DNA of 64,000 nucleotides, from NCBI RefSeq assembly GCF_025860055.1, contig NC_068280.1, positions 44,424,293-44,488,292 on the forward strand. The letters are read 5' to 3'. Made by a program: the position numbers and the translations under genes. Source of the DNA: Xyrauchen texanus (lineage: Eukaryota > Chordata > Actinopteri > Cypriniformes > Catostomidae). How positions within the stretch are numbered: the stretch's first letter is position 1; every line of letters starts with the position of its first letter. Shown piece after piece: positions 49,301 to 61,490 of the stretch. Under the pieces are notes generated by a model, which had not been told where the DNA came from, searched no databases, and saw only the letters and a list, made by a program, of their open reading frames with translations.

Positions 49301-51792
49301 ATTAACAATATTACACATACATATTTATTACACTTACACATGTCATACATGCAACCTTAAAGCTAAACTTGAATCAGTTTTGATCAGGAAGTGTGCCACA
49401 GTACTTTTTGTTAGAGATATATTCTTTCCTATGCACCTTATTTATTAACACTCGTCTGAACCTGCTGGACTGGCTGAGAAGACTAAAGGCTTTTTCAAGC
49501 TATTGCGAGAACATAATTACAGCCAAATTTAACCATATAGGCATAAATTGAATAGATCAGTAGAGTTTGCATTCCACTGAGCAGTGCTCAAGACTTCCAT
49601 ATTGCACAGCACAGCTTGATCTGAGGGCAGCATCCATCACCTGTTTTCCTGTTAGGAAAGCTACTGAAGCAAGGAACAAGCTCACTTTAATCTGCTTCAT
49701 TTCAGCTTTTTTATTTTTTTGGTTCAACCAAATGCACAGATCACACTTTCATCTAAAAGTATCTAAAAGACTTATTCGCATGACATTTATCAAAGCTATG
49801 GTACAGTATAGTACAGTTTAATGCAATATAAAATGTATGTGCATGTAAAAACAAGCATGTCAATTCATATTAAGCCATGCTTCCTGTAGAAACCCACTAT
49901 AATCCTAATATTTTACATTTACCTTTTTTATATTTATACTACTACCTCTACAAACCCATACCCATTTAAACAATTTACTTAGCTTATTTCTGTATCTCTA
50001 CGTACATATATTATTAATCTTATCCTGTAATGCCGTGTCTTGTGTTTCTGTATGTACTGGATTCTTCCTTTTCAGAGGCCAAATGCCTGGCAATAACACT
50101 TCAATATCTGATGGTATCAGATAGAAATACCATGGTATTTTGACATACTATATTTGCAGTATGTACCATTCTGTATTTACATGGTGCTTTAAAGTACTTC
50201 AAATAATTCATGGTGCACCATAATTCGCTATATGATTACCATTATTTTTTTACTACTACTAAGTGTTTTGAAACTCTTTTGGATTTAAAATGTCTTTACC
50301 TGCAGAAGTTGTACACAAGCTGCACACATTCATCATTGGAAAACAATATGAATCATTTGCAGGTTTGGTTTTCATTGATTGTAGATAAATATCCACTACA
50401 ACCAGTGTTATCTTTGTTTTCCATGTTATTAAGTATTCTGTTGTGTGGTTGCGAGTGAGTAACCACGCCTTATGATTCAGCAGCAACTTTCTGAGTCATT
50501 CAGATTGAATCACGAACCGATTCAGACAGCTTTGCTATCACGTGTGACCAATTCATTGTATATAACTGACTCAAATGAGTGATTCATTTGTGAATCAGAC
50601 ATCTTTATTTCTGATTCACAACTGTCAAAAGTAAACACTGGATAAATGACATGATGTAGCAACGCAGCTTTTGTCAATGCTGCGCCACAATCAAATCAAC
50701 AAAATAGCTTTGCTACTGAAAAGATAATTGATTTACAAACTAACGAAGCTATTGAGAAATGTAGTTAAGCTACTGCCTCTTTGACCATGCTTTCAGGTCT
50801 TAGACCTCAGATCTTTCTCACTACTAATCAACAAGCAAGTCTGAATATCTAAATATCTTTGCTGCATACAACTAACATCTCAAAGAAAGTTAATATGTTG
50901 AGTGTGACAAATACAAACCCAGCTGGCTGAGGATAAATGTCAAGTACTCAGTATAAATCTCAAGTGCAGAGAAGAATTCAGCAGCATAAATACAAGAACA
51001 CTGAAATAACTGCACATACAGTGCCCAATCTATTACAGTTTCAGATACAAGGGTGGATAGATAAACATACGGTCAGTGAATGGACTGTGGGCTTGATTTG
51101 AGACTATTAAGGCTAAAACTATAGTGCTGATCAGAGCCATATAAAGGAGAGTTGCGACAACGGAAGTTCTAAATGATTGATCGTCACGTGATTCACGTAG
51201 ACTTCAGATAGTTCCAGGAAGTGCTTTTGCGGTCATTCCAAACTGTTAGAGTGACAGAACTGCGATTTCTGGTAATTAGTAGTCAATAAATGCATTTATT
51301 TTATATATTTATGTAACACACCGACATATGTATGTAGCATGAGTATGTTGTTACAGCGATGTTGTTTTTTAAAGATCAAATCAGCTAATATTTGAGGATT
51401 AGTGTTCGCTTACCGTTATTTGCCTCAACTTATTTCAGGCTAGGGTTTCTGTTGCCTTTTTATGTTACCTCATGTTCATTGTTTTCACTAATCTCATGGT
51501 AACTAATGTCATATTTATGACTTTTCAGATAGTACAGAGACAGGCTGGTGACAGGTGATTTCCAGCTCGCACCGCACAATGGGTCAATGAACTATTAACT
51601 ATTAGCAGCAGTTACGTAAATGTAAAATTTTGTGAAATGAAGCTTATTGTTTACAATTCTTACAATTCTATATATAGTAATATAATTATTTATGTATTAT
51701 AAATATTATATATCTAATGTATAATTCTTACAATACTTATTCATATACACAATATATTCAGCTTTAAAACAACTTAAGCATACTCGTATATA
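46336..51792. other. Long non-coding stretch, presumed intron or intergenic
   Basis: No exon is recognised. Scattered short repeats include TACCATGG-type phrases near 50130 and 54780. A GATTCA/TGAATC-rich patch with inverted motifs lies at about 50475-50610. Old MITE-like text lies at 48480-48570 and 46540-46620. Short ORFs carry no motif. Confidence 0.3.
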
Positions 51793-51945
51793 AACTGCCG
51801 TTCAAAAGTAATGAGGCTGAAAATTAGTTTTAAATTACATTTTAAAATACATTAAAATAGAAAACAGTTATTTTAAATTGTAATAATATATTACGATATT
51901 ACTTTTTTGTATTTTTATTCAAATAAATGCAATAACTATTTACAG
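51793..51945. mobile_element. Tc1-type MITE fragment
   Basis: CTGCCGTTCAAAAGTAATGA is the terminal text of the fish Tc1-derived MITE family. It is followed by its typical AT-rich interior (AAATTGTAATAATATATTAC, CAAATAAATGCAATAAC). The far end is missing. Confidence 0.6.
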
Positions 51946-52082
51946 CAATTCATGAATACATTTCTAATAAATTAAATAGCATGCCAAGCATTTTGTATGT
52001 GTCCTTTCTTTCATGTTGTCGTTGCATAGTCTTCACCATGGTTTGCTAAGCTGCATGGGGATGCTCCAATCGCTCAGAGAAA

Positions 52083-52215
52083 GGTGTGCGAATGTATGGC
52101 TTCCCCACTGACATGGAGAGGAGAAAAAAATTGTTGGCTCAAGTCAGCAGGAGCAATCTAAATATAAATAAAAATTACAACAACAAAAAAATGTGTGAGG
52201 TATTTGCAAAGATTT
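52083..52215 (+). pseudogene. THAP zinc-finger-like relic
   Basis: The frame reads VRMYGFPTDMERRKKLLAQV, then SRSNLNINKNY and KKMCEVF. This resembles the middle and end of a THAP DNA-binding domain (FPxDxERRKKW...V.R.NW... CEVHF). The tryptophans are leucine here and the zinc-binding histidine after CEV is phenylalanine. The first cysteine pair is not found in frame upstream. Known: THAP domains occur in P-element-type transposases and in cellular regulators. This is most likely a dead transposon piece. Confidence 0.5.
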
Positions 52216-52690
52216 TACAATTAATAGGGTGTTCGTTACTAACTTTATCCAGCTCCAATCCTTGCCTAATCTGTTAGTTATCCGATAACATCCCTTATCT
52301 CCTAATTTAATGAGTAATACTCAACTATAAGGTTTTAATTTACAAGTTATTTTTATTTAGATGTACTGATAATATACAGAATAAGATAATATTATTCTTT
52401 AAACGTCTCACCATTTAAAAGTGCGTCGCAAACGGTTTGTTCTGATGCATCTCTACGGTGTTTGCTGCTACTTCCGGGAACTATTGAGAGGCTCCACGAG
52501 CCGCCATTGCTGTAAAAAAAACGTTCCATTGGAGTCAATGGAGTTGTCGAAACTCTCTCTATATATGGCTCTGGTGCTGATGAAAGCTACTGAAGAAATA
52601 AGGCTGTTAGTTATGTAAGTAGGTATGGTCACGGATAAGGCTGAGTTTTCCAGAGGATGTGAAATTTGGTGATGTGGCATGGTGGTGAAA
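52216..52690. other. Non-coding, nothing recognised
   Basis: The ORF at 52421-52618 has no recognisable domain. The text CATTGGAGTCAATGGAGTTG near 52527 looks repeat-derived. Confidence 0.3.
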
Positions 52691-52694
52691 ACTG

Positions 52695-52868
52695 AGGTCC
52701 AGAAAGTGGAAGGTTACTGGCTCGGGCCCCACAAGGAATAAGCCATGGGCTTCACAAATGTGTTGTGCCCTTGAGCAAAGCACCTAATCCCAGGTTACGC
52801 TGAGGGACTGTCCTTATAATAAATGTGCTGTATGTCGCTTTGTATAAAAGCGTCTGCTAACTTGCTAC
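52695..52868 (+). mobile_element. SINE-like fragment with L2-type 3' tail
   Basis: GTGCCCTTGAGCAAAGCACC and the end TGTCGCTTTGTATAAAAGCG followed by TCTGCTAA are familiar fish SINE/L2 tail text. The same tail form ends the L2 LINE at 63058. A degenerate tRNA-like head may start near 52697. V-SINE type is possible but not proven. Confidence 0.55.
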
Positions 52869-53253
52869 TGGTATTTGAATCTTAGTTTTTTCAGAGTATG
52901 GACAAAGTCTGAACAATTTCTGAAGCTGCAAAAGTGAGCACCCTTTGCATTAAGAAACAGAAGAGGTACTGTAGGTGACTGGATGTTACTAGTCAAAGTG
53001 GGCGGCCTGGGATTTGTTGAGGGATGACAGGTAGGATCAGGCCAGGGCCGGGTCATTGCATGCATTGTGGGCCAGACAAATTGTCTTGAATTTGATTCTG
53101 GCAGCTCTGGTGGTAAGAGTAGATCATCATAGTCAATCATTTGATGTAGGAACACATAAATGACAGATCGCCGGCCAATGGTCTTGACAAAGTTATTTTC
53201 ATTATATCCTGTCTTTAAGGCATTGAATGCATTTACATGCACAATGTTACACT

Positions 53254-53375
53254 GGGATTGGCGACCTGTCCAGGGTGTCCCCCGCCTTTCGCCCAATGTT
53301 AGCTGGGATAGGCTCCAGCTCCCCGCGACCCTGTACACAGGATAAGCGGTTGACGATGGATGGATGGATGGATGT
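53254..53375 (+). mobile_element. Non-LTR retroposon 3' end with GGAT tail
   Basis: The segment GGCGACCTGTCCAGGGTGTC, the phrase GGATAGGCTCCAGCTCCCCG, and an ending ATGGATGGATGGATGG are a very common fish LINE/SINE 3' end, probably of RTE type. No coding part is present upstream. Confidence 0.7.
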
Positions 53376-53790
53376 TACACTGATGATGCCTAATAAGCTG
53401 ACAAAGTGTACGGTCATTCAGATTTCAGGGTATGTCATAAATGCAAGTTTTTTGTGCACATGTCTGTTTACATTTTGATGTCAAAAGCAGAGAATAATCT
53501 GATTTCAAGTGTCAAGTAATTTTTTTCGTAACAAATATATTGTATTTTTTTAGTAAACTGATTTTTGATAGTTATCTGCAAAGTGGTGGCTAATTTGTAA
53601 TTATGAAGTCCTGAAACAAGGAGTGGTGACGGATCCCTGGGGAAGGGGCACATGTACATTCAAATATACCACATCAAGGCGCCTTAGGAATAAAACCAAA
53701 AGCCATTGATTCTTATGTGTCTCGTAACCAAACGCGAAGAACCATAATGTGAAGATGTGACGGCGCAAATTAAATGAGATATTTTCAGGG
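53376..53790. other. Non-coding, nothing recognised
   Basis: AT-rich filler between two retroposons. Confidence 0.3.
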
Positions 53791-54144
53791 AATAATGGCT
53801 TAGCGAGCGAGTAAAGACGCTGACTACCACCCCTGGAGTTCGCGAGTTCGAATCCCAGGGCATGCTGAGTGACTCCGGACAGTCTCCTAAGCAACCAAAT
53901 TGTCCCGGTTGCTAGGGAAGGTCCAGTCATATGGGGTAAACTCCTCGAGATCACTATAATGTGTTTTGCTCTCGGTGGGGCGCGTGGCGTGAAGCCTCAA
54001 CACTCTCTATGTCTGTGGCAACTGAGGTTCGTCCTCCGCCACCCGGATTGAGGCAAGTCACTATGCCACCATGAGGACTTAAAGTGCATTGGGAATTGGC
54101 CATTCCAAATTGGGGAGAAAAAGGGAGATAAATAAAAATAAATA
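53791..54144 (+). mobile_element. tRNA-derived SINE, copy 4
   Basis: A degenerate head (TTAGCGAGCGAGTA) with an intact B-box (GAGTTCGAATCC), then the shared body (TCTCCTAAGCAACCAAATTG) and the CCAAATTGGGGAGAAAAAGG tail with A-rich end. Confidence 0.88.
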
Positions 54145-55859
54145 CATATTGGTCTGTTCTTCACAACAAGCTATCGTATTGCTTCAGAAGACTTTGAATT
54201 GAATGGACTAGTGCACTACTTTTGTGCATTTTATTCTTTTTTTGAGCTTGACAGCAGCTATATGGCTTTCATTATATGGTAAAGAACACAGTGAATATTA
54301 TTAAAAATATCTTCTTTTGAGTTCCGCTGAAACATATGGGTTACTTTTGAAAGGAAAGAACTGACAGCCACACTGTACATCTCTCGACGGAGGTGAATAA
54401 ACACTAGCTAGGTTTCTATTAGCTGTGTTAAGGAGGGATTATGTCGTCTTGGGGGAGTTAAAGCTTTGTAAGCGAATGAATTCAAAACCTCTAAATCCTA
54501 TTAGCTGCATACAGAGGTGTGGGAACACACAGAGCCATGGCTTAACCTTAAGACTGACAGACACACAATTGTGTTTTATTTCATCAAGTTGTCCTCTCTC
54601 AGCGCAACACACCCCAGCTCCTATAATCCACTTTAATAATATAAATAGTCAGACTCTGAGGTCTTTATAAACCTAATATGTATTTGTTTTTCTGCCTGTG
54701 TTTTTCCTTCCAAGCAACCTTATAATACATACTCTGGTATATACATACAGTACATATATATTTATGTATTTTGGACACTACCATGGTGGTAATAAAATGG
54801 TATTTGGTATCTGAAGTTACTTGGAGTACCATGTCCATTAACATTCTTGTAATTGGCATGAACTACTTTTGTGAAGTTGAAACAATTTTAAACAGCATTT
54901 AGCTAATTATAAGTATGTATTATGCATGGAGCTTTTATAGAAACTGAATTACATGGAATATTTCTACTTTAAAAAAAAGGACCATTTAAAGTGGCAAATG
55001 TCAATGCAAAAAAGTGCTTAAAATCGGTGGAAGAAAATTAATTGGTGACCAATTATACATTAAATATGAAATAATTTGAATAGGGTATTATGTTACACGA
55101 TATTAACTCAAATATTAATCAGGTATCCCTTTAACATCAAAGTGTAAGTTAATATCTCAAGCAACTGTTTTACCCTTGCAATTGTTTGTAAGAAAAAACA
55201 TAACCCATAAAATAAATGCAGATTATTGTTTAGATGCTCTTGTAAACAACACACACACAAAAATCATATATAACATGCATATGTATGAATTTGTACTCTG
55301 TGTGTGGTTATACAATAGGGAAAAACATAATAAAAATAAATTAGCTTTCTTGCTCTATTTCTCTCTCTCTCTGCCTATTTTCAGACTCTGTCTACTGTCA
55401 TACCCAGCCACAAAATAGATCTGCTGCTCTGTCAGAAAAAATAAAATAAAATAAAAGCATTGGAGAAGGAAAAACGGGCTGGATGGAGGAAAAGAGAAGA
55501 AAGGAATAGATAAAGATATGCATTAGTCAGAGGACGAGAGTGCAGGAGAAACCCCATGAATCTCAATCTAACTTTATTCAGCTGGGACCAGGAAAGAGCA
55601 AGCCAGCAAGGTCATTTGAGATGGAGTGATGCAAGAATCACACAAGCCTGGCAAGGCGATTATGATTGGTCACCTCGCTCTTTGATCAATTGAGCATGTC
55701 AAATCTGTTTACAAATATTTTCTTTATTTGAAAAGAGCAAGTATAATTTACATTTTAATCTACAATGTACAGTACATGTAAGCACTGTTTTTAGATATCA
55801 TAGAGCTCTGAAAACAACTTAATAAATCATAATAATAATAAATCGTATTGATTGAAGAT
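54145..55859. other. Non-coding with MITE scraps
   Basis: About 54145-54200 shares text with the MITE variant at 40 kb (TTGGTCTGTTCTTCACA). TACCATGG-type repeats lie near 54780-54830. Nothing else is supported. Confidence 0.35.
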
Positions 55860-56125
55860 TCAACCAAAAATGAAAATGATGTAATCATTTACTCACTTTC
55901 AAGTCATTCCAAACACATATGACTTTCTATTTTCTTTGGAGCACAAGAGGAGACATTTTTAACAATGTTAACGCTGCTCTTTTATCCATTCAACAAAAGT
56001 GGGAGGGGATTGAGGCTGTCAGAACCAAACATTCTGACTATCATCTCCTTTTGTGTAATGCAGAAGAAAGTTAAATGGATTTGGAACATCATGAGGGTAA
56101 ATGATGACAGAATTTTCATTTAAGT
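55860..56125. mobile_element. Palindromic MITE copy
   Basis: Left arm AACCAAAAATGAAAATGATG, inner TTTGGAGCACAAGAGGAGAC. Right arm ATCTCCTTTTGTGTAATGCA and GATGACAGAATTTTCATTTA. Same family as 13.8 and 23.1 kb. Confidence 0.75.
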
Positions 56126-56772
56126 GATCTGGTTTATTTAGGACACTTTCCCAGTGTAGTATATGGGTGCATTACACATTGTTCAGCATATAATGTGTCT
56201 ATGTGTAATGTAGCTGCTGTTTAGGTTGGATAAATATCAAAACAGTTCTCAAGTCCAGTGTATTTTCTCAGATTTTAATCTAGGGCAGACTAAATTATTT
56301 GCATTGTACTGTATTTTAGCTTTACTTAATTCTCTTTCTTTTTCTTTTTTGTAAATGGGTAATATAACAATTTGAGGAACTTTGACCAGTTCTGCAAATA
56401 CCACAGAACCTTTGATAATTAAAACATTTTTCAGCAAAAATAAATGTAGGCCTAATGTGACTTTCTAAATGCATGGTAAAGGTATATGTATCAAGGTCAG
56501 ATATTTTGGTGATTTCTTTAATAATTATTTAAATGCAGCTTTTGGACCAGTATTTACAATTAACATTTTGAATTTGTCCCAAACAGTGTTTTTTCTCTGA
56601 GGAAGTAAGAAGCAATTCATTATAATTGCTTTTCTCTGTCTATTGACCATTTACAGAAAAAATACATTGGTTTTGTTTGATTTCCCTTGTCAAAAACATC
56701 CTAAATTATGTATACAGGATCATAATCTGAAACAAATTCTAAAGGATAATAATGGGATAAAATAAGAATAAA
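56126..56772. other. Non-coding, nothing recognised
   Basis: AT-rich; no exon or clear element. Confidence 0.3.
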
Positions 56773-56788
56773 TTGGCAACACTTTACA

Positions 56789-56867
56789 GTTCAGTTCAGT
56801 TCAAATGTATTGTCCGATTTAGAGTCCATTAGCAAATATACAACATTATAACACACAGACTACAATA
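56789..56867 (-). mobile_element. Retroposon 3' tail inserted in the MITE terminal repeat
   Basis: On the - strand the text ends CAATACATTTGAACTGAACTG, a short tandem GAACT-type tail like those of fish non-LTR retroposons. It separates two halves of the MITE terminal repeat. Confidence 0.5.
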
Positions 56868-57016
56868 AGGTTCCATTAGTTAACTATTAGTTAACTATTA
56901 GTTAACTTGAACTAACAATGAACAATACTTTTACAGCATTTGTTAATGTTAGTAAATGTTCATTTCAGCAAAATAAAAAAAATAAAAATTAAATTAAAAG
57001 TTGTATACATTAACAT

Positions 57017-57725
57017 TAAGGCTGTCAATTTAATGCATTCATTTAGTGCGATTAATTGTATAAAAAAACAAGTTGAAAAAATAATGCAATTAATCATGCC
57101 CCCTACCTGTACATAAATTCCGTTATAAAGAATGCTCCTACAATTGGAGCAATTTAAGTTTGATGAACCATCTAGTAGGGGGCAGTCAGCTCCAGCTGTA
57201 CATGCAACGTGCCTCAGGCAGCTCAGCCTTCCACAGACTCACTTTTTTTCTCAAAGACAACTGGACCGAGCACAACAGAATTCAGGGATCTTTCAAAGTG
57301 TCAAACTATGTTTAACTTGACACAACTTCCTGAAAACATAGCTCTTATGACTAAAGGCGCTAAAAACTAGTAAGACGCAATATAATCGAAGTGTACAAGT
57401 ACATATACTAACAATTAAAAATAGAGCAGAGTCAATTAGGCCAATAATAGTGTTAGTTTGATGATAGTTGAATTAAAGCAAACTATATTTTCACTTTTAA
57501 TGCCACTTTTTGTATTGTCTAAACGCTTTACTTGTCGGTTTCCATATCAATATGTAATGTATTTAAATGATAAAAATTATAATACTGTATTAGGCATATA
57601 TATTATATTTATAATTATTTTAATTATTCTAAATTACCTTTATCTGGGGGTCTTTCCCAGAAAATATTGGTATGTGATTAATTGAAATCAATTTGATTAA
57701 TTAATCAGCACACCGTGTAATTAAT
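57017..57725. mobile_element. hAT-like non-autonomous element, second copy
   Basis: It begins TAAGGCTGTCAATTTAATGC and follows the same order of phrases as the outer element at 14323-16437: GGAGCAATTTAAG, TAGGGGGCAGTC, TTTAACTTGACACAA, GTAAGACGCA, and TATCTGGGGGTCTTTCCCAG. The right terminus is less clear than in the first copy. No transposase. Confidence 0.7.
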
Positions 57726-57860
57726 TCAATTAAAAGTATTTTTATAATTTAACATTAAGATTAATCAATGCTGTCAAAATATATTGTTTATTTTTAGTTC
57801 ATGATTCCTAATGCATTAGCTAATATTAACAAATGGAACCTTTTTGTAAAGTGTACCAGT

Positions 57861-58068
57861 AAATCCACATCTGCACTAATACATTTTCATTTTCCATTTC
57901 CTAACGTCATTGTTTTCCAAAGTATGCAGCACAAGAGAGTGTTTTCAAAAGTCACCATTTTTAGTGGATGAAAAAGATGTTTCAGTTTGGATGAGAGACG
58001 TAAACGTAAAAATTCCTGTTTTCAGTTTATTTTTACAGAATTCCATTTATCCAGTAAGATCATATTTG
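57861..58068. other. Non-coding with a TIR-element fragment
   Basis: AAGAGAGTGTTTTCAAAAGT and GTTTGGATGAGAGACGTAAA (about 57930-58005) resemble the element at 45391-46335. Confidence 0.35.
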
Positions 58069-58076
58069 ATTATTAG

Positions 58077-59391
58077 CAGAGACGAGCACAGACATTTTGA
58101 AGGGCAGTGGCCCAAACCATGAAAAAGGGGACCCCCCCCCCTCACCATTTACAAACAAACAAGACAACAATCAATACCAAAAGTGTACTAGACAGCAAAT
58201 ATTAAGTAATATAAGGCAATAATCCTTTCTGACCTTTGATATCATCACATTAGGGTCAAACACATTGGTGTGACTGTCACTTAAAATGCAGTTTACAGAT
58301 TCATATATTATGTTTAGTTTTTTAAGTGCATAAATCAGGGGTGACAAATTAATTTAACTGAAGGCCTGGATTGGACAAATCCTCACCTTGTGCAAGATTA
58401 TTTTTTATTTGTTAACCCTGGTGTACCCATTCACAACACGTGCTTTTTGGAGCATATCAATTCGAGAAACACTTTATGCTGCTTTAATTATCAATATTGG
58501 GGTACACAAAAGTTATTACATGGAATTTGCTAATATACTAATTATTATATAATTAACAATAGGCAGATAGATTGCTTGCTTACATATGAAATTTGTAGAG
58601 AATATTAATCAAACAGCTTTTCGCTGGATGACTTTAATTGATTCTCTATACCTGAACATAAAATTGGACTTAGAAAAAAAACACTTATGTCAAATTTTAA
58701 TGTACAGACCTAATTTAAGTCAATCAGGAGGCTATTATTGTATCATCTCTAATAATCATCCAGTGGAGACAATTGGAGAACAACTATGAATTGAAATGTC
58801 TTGTGTTGCTCTGTGACAGTTGTGTCACTCACAGATCCAGTACCAGATGAAAAGCGCAAATTTGTGCATATAGTGCCGAGCCACTGTGCGTCCTACCCCT
58901 TTAAGAAACATGCTGCTGTAGCTAAACATAAATATATCACGCTCAAATTATAAATGGACAAGAATGTTTTTAGGATATATAATCTTACATTTTCCCCAAA
59001 CCATCTCACGGGCCAGACTGGACAAGTGTTGTGTGATTGACACCTCTGAAATGTTTGATTGCTTTGTTAAAGGAAATAAAGGTAATTATAACCGAAATGA
59101 AAATGTGTTCTGTACTTAATTGAACATTTTAAATGACATTGGTGCAAATAAATAAATGTATGAATATTTATGATATAAATGATACTGAAGGAACTGTAGG
59201 CTAGAGACCAGATTAAGAAACATACCAAATCCGATCAACGTGAAAAAATTACAACAAAATAAACAGCATTTGATAAATGCAAAAAGTTAAGAAAATAAAA
59301 AGTTAAATAATTTACACCCAGAGAGTCAGCCATTGTGGGCAAAGGGGCAGTGGCTCGGGCCATTGTGGCCACCCCCCTGTGCACGTCCCTG
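58077..59391. mobile_element. hAT element with perfect 8-bp target duplication, no transposase
   Basis: The left end CAGAGACGAGCACAGA and the right end, inverted, CAGGGACGTGCACAGG, are terminal inverted repeats. ATTATTAG flanks both sides exactly (58069-58076 and 59392-59399), the 8-bp signature of hAT transposition. Subterminal GGGCAGTGGCCC and GGGGCAGTGGCTCGGGC repeat at the two ends. The interior is AT-rich; the 67-codon ORF at 58586-58789 has no transposase motif, so the copy is non-autonomous. Length 1315 bp. Confidence 0.9.
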
Positions 59392-59399
59392 ATTATTAG

Positions 59400-61490
59400 A
59401 TTAATTTAGGTTACTTTTGGGTTTCTTCCAAGTTATGATAAAAACCCTGTAAACATTATGATTTCTGACAGCTACTTTGTGCTATCCCTGACACTTTTTA
59501 CAACAACTCTGTACTGTTTGCTTGATTTCCAACAGGAGAATAAACTAACGCTAGGAAGCTTTTTTAATTTCATCTAAAATAATCTCCAGTGCTGTACAAT
59601 TTAGTTAAAAAGGACAATCCATCACTGTGAAGTGTTTGAACAATCTTCAATGTCAAATGATTTCAGCTGTATCATCATAGTCAAACAAAGAAAGATTACA
59701 GCTGACCCTTTTGCCTTGGCCCTCAATTGACCCTTCGCAGAGCTCTGCCCCATTTGGTTACTGTTGCTCACTCAGACAAGCTTTAGAACATCGAATAATG
59801 AATTGGAGATTACAGATTAAATTGTAGATAAAATGGTAAAATTTGAATTTATGTCATTCTTAGGTGAGCAGGAACGAAGTGTGATTTTGCAAAGCATATT
59901 TTGTTCTGCCATTTTTCTTAGTAACATTTTAAAGAAGGTGCTCGGCACTACCATCACTTGTGTTTGCATTTAGTAGAATTTGTTTGAATGTTCTTCGATT
60001 TGCAGATTACAAATGGATGATAACCATAATGCTCTTGTGTTTGTGCATATTTGTTTGTGATGGAAGAACAGAGTAGAATATGATAAATATTTCTCTTTTT
60101 GCTGCAGAAAAGAAAATTTGCTCATCTGCAACAAATGAGATTGCAACAGAATAACAAGTAGCTCTTTCGCACAATTTTCCCTTGTTCATTGTATTTTTCC
60201 ATTGGCCACCATTTATCAAACATGTCCACCATCATTAAACCATAACTGCACTTGCACACATCTGTGTGTGACCAAGAAAGAGTGCCCTACCTGTGCAGCA
60301 GCAGAGATTTTGTTGGTGCTCCTGGGTTCTCAAATATCCAATCAGATGCCCTTACAGAAAATCTGTAAACACACAGATGAGAACCAACACAAGATAAGTT
60401 TGAAAGCAATTCATTCTGTAGCACACTTTAAAAAAAAAAAGCTCTTCTATTGTAAGATATATGCCTTACTATATAGCCCTTATCATATAGCATATGTCTT
60501 AAAATATTGCACAACATTATTAGTGGTATACTTGTTAATAATAGTGGTGCTATGGATATGAATGATACTTGACATTTTGTGGCTTATTGAGGAGAGGTTT
60601 GCTATTACTTTTATAAGTAATTGGACTTAAGATTGTACAGATGAAGAAAGGGACCAAAAAAAATGAATAGACTTTCATTAACGGATAGACCAAAGCAATA
60701 GGGACCAGAATGTAATAGAGACATGGGGGTTTGCTCTTTTAACTTGGGCCAGAACTCAACCACCCAAAACATTCTAGAAACCACCAAGAGCACCTTAGCA
60801 ACAGCACAGCAATGCACTAAAAAACCGCAGAGCAAAGCCCTGGCAACCACCCTAGCATTGAGACAGCAATTTGTAATTTGACAAATTGATAGGCAGTTTG
60901 TATGAAGGTATTATAAAAAATTAAGCACCAAACTCTCTCTCAATTTTTAAAGTGATTGTTATTAAAATGTTTGGCCTAATAAATGTCTAGACAAGCAAGG
61001 TTATTACTGCTGCTGTTTTAATATAATTATTCAACACAAATCTAATTGGAGGATGTCTGGCATATAAGGTATAAAAGCATTGGATGTAAGTGATGTACTG
61101 TACTTTTATTTCCAACATACATTATAGATGGTCTTGTGTTGAGGGAGAGGCCAGAGCCCTTAAACCCACAAAGAATATTGCCCGCTATGCACCACTGGAT
61201 TAGATCTTTAGATCTTTAGTGATAGTCTGTAGTTATTGGGTAGTCTGTAGTTTGACTTTCGCAAGATGCTGTGTCCGGATTTCGTACTTTTTAGAGTATG
61301 TACCAGCGATTCCAGTTAGAAATGTTGGTGTTGGCCAACGTGCCTGGAATGAGTAAGTTTGCAAAAAATGTCCATCATGGAATTAGCGTCTAATTAAAAA
61401 ATAAAATCAACAATGGGGGAAAACAAAACAAGTAAACTGCAATTTGCCACAAATTCTTGTTTATAAAAAAGATATTAAAATAACAAATCA
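59400..61490. other. Non-coding; one CAACCACCC-type repeat patch
   Basis: At about 60750-60860 short units like AACCACCCAAAACATTC, ACCACCAAGAGCACCTTAG and ACCACCCTAGCA repeat irregularly. The stretch 59570-59900 is less repetitive. The 119-codon ORF at 60202-60561 has no recognisable domain. Confidence 0.35.

Larger units (their letters stand above)
56773..57860. mobile_element. MITE of the ACACTTTACA family, carrying two insertions
   Basis: The left end is TTGGCAACACTTTACA; the right end is GGAACCTTTTTGTAAAGTGT, its inverse with the AAGGTTCCATTAG of 56869. The left terminal repeat is split between TTTACA and AATAAGG by a ~80-bp retroposon tail (56789-56867). The interior is split by a hAT-like copy (57017-57725). 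Confidence 0.7.

Noticed and set aside
53601..53954. 117-codon - strand ORF
   Set aside because: It is read through the antisense of SINE copy 4 and adjoining DNA.
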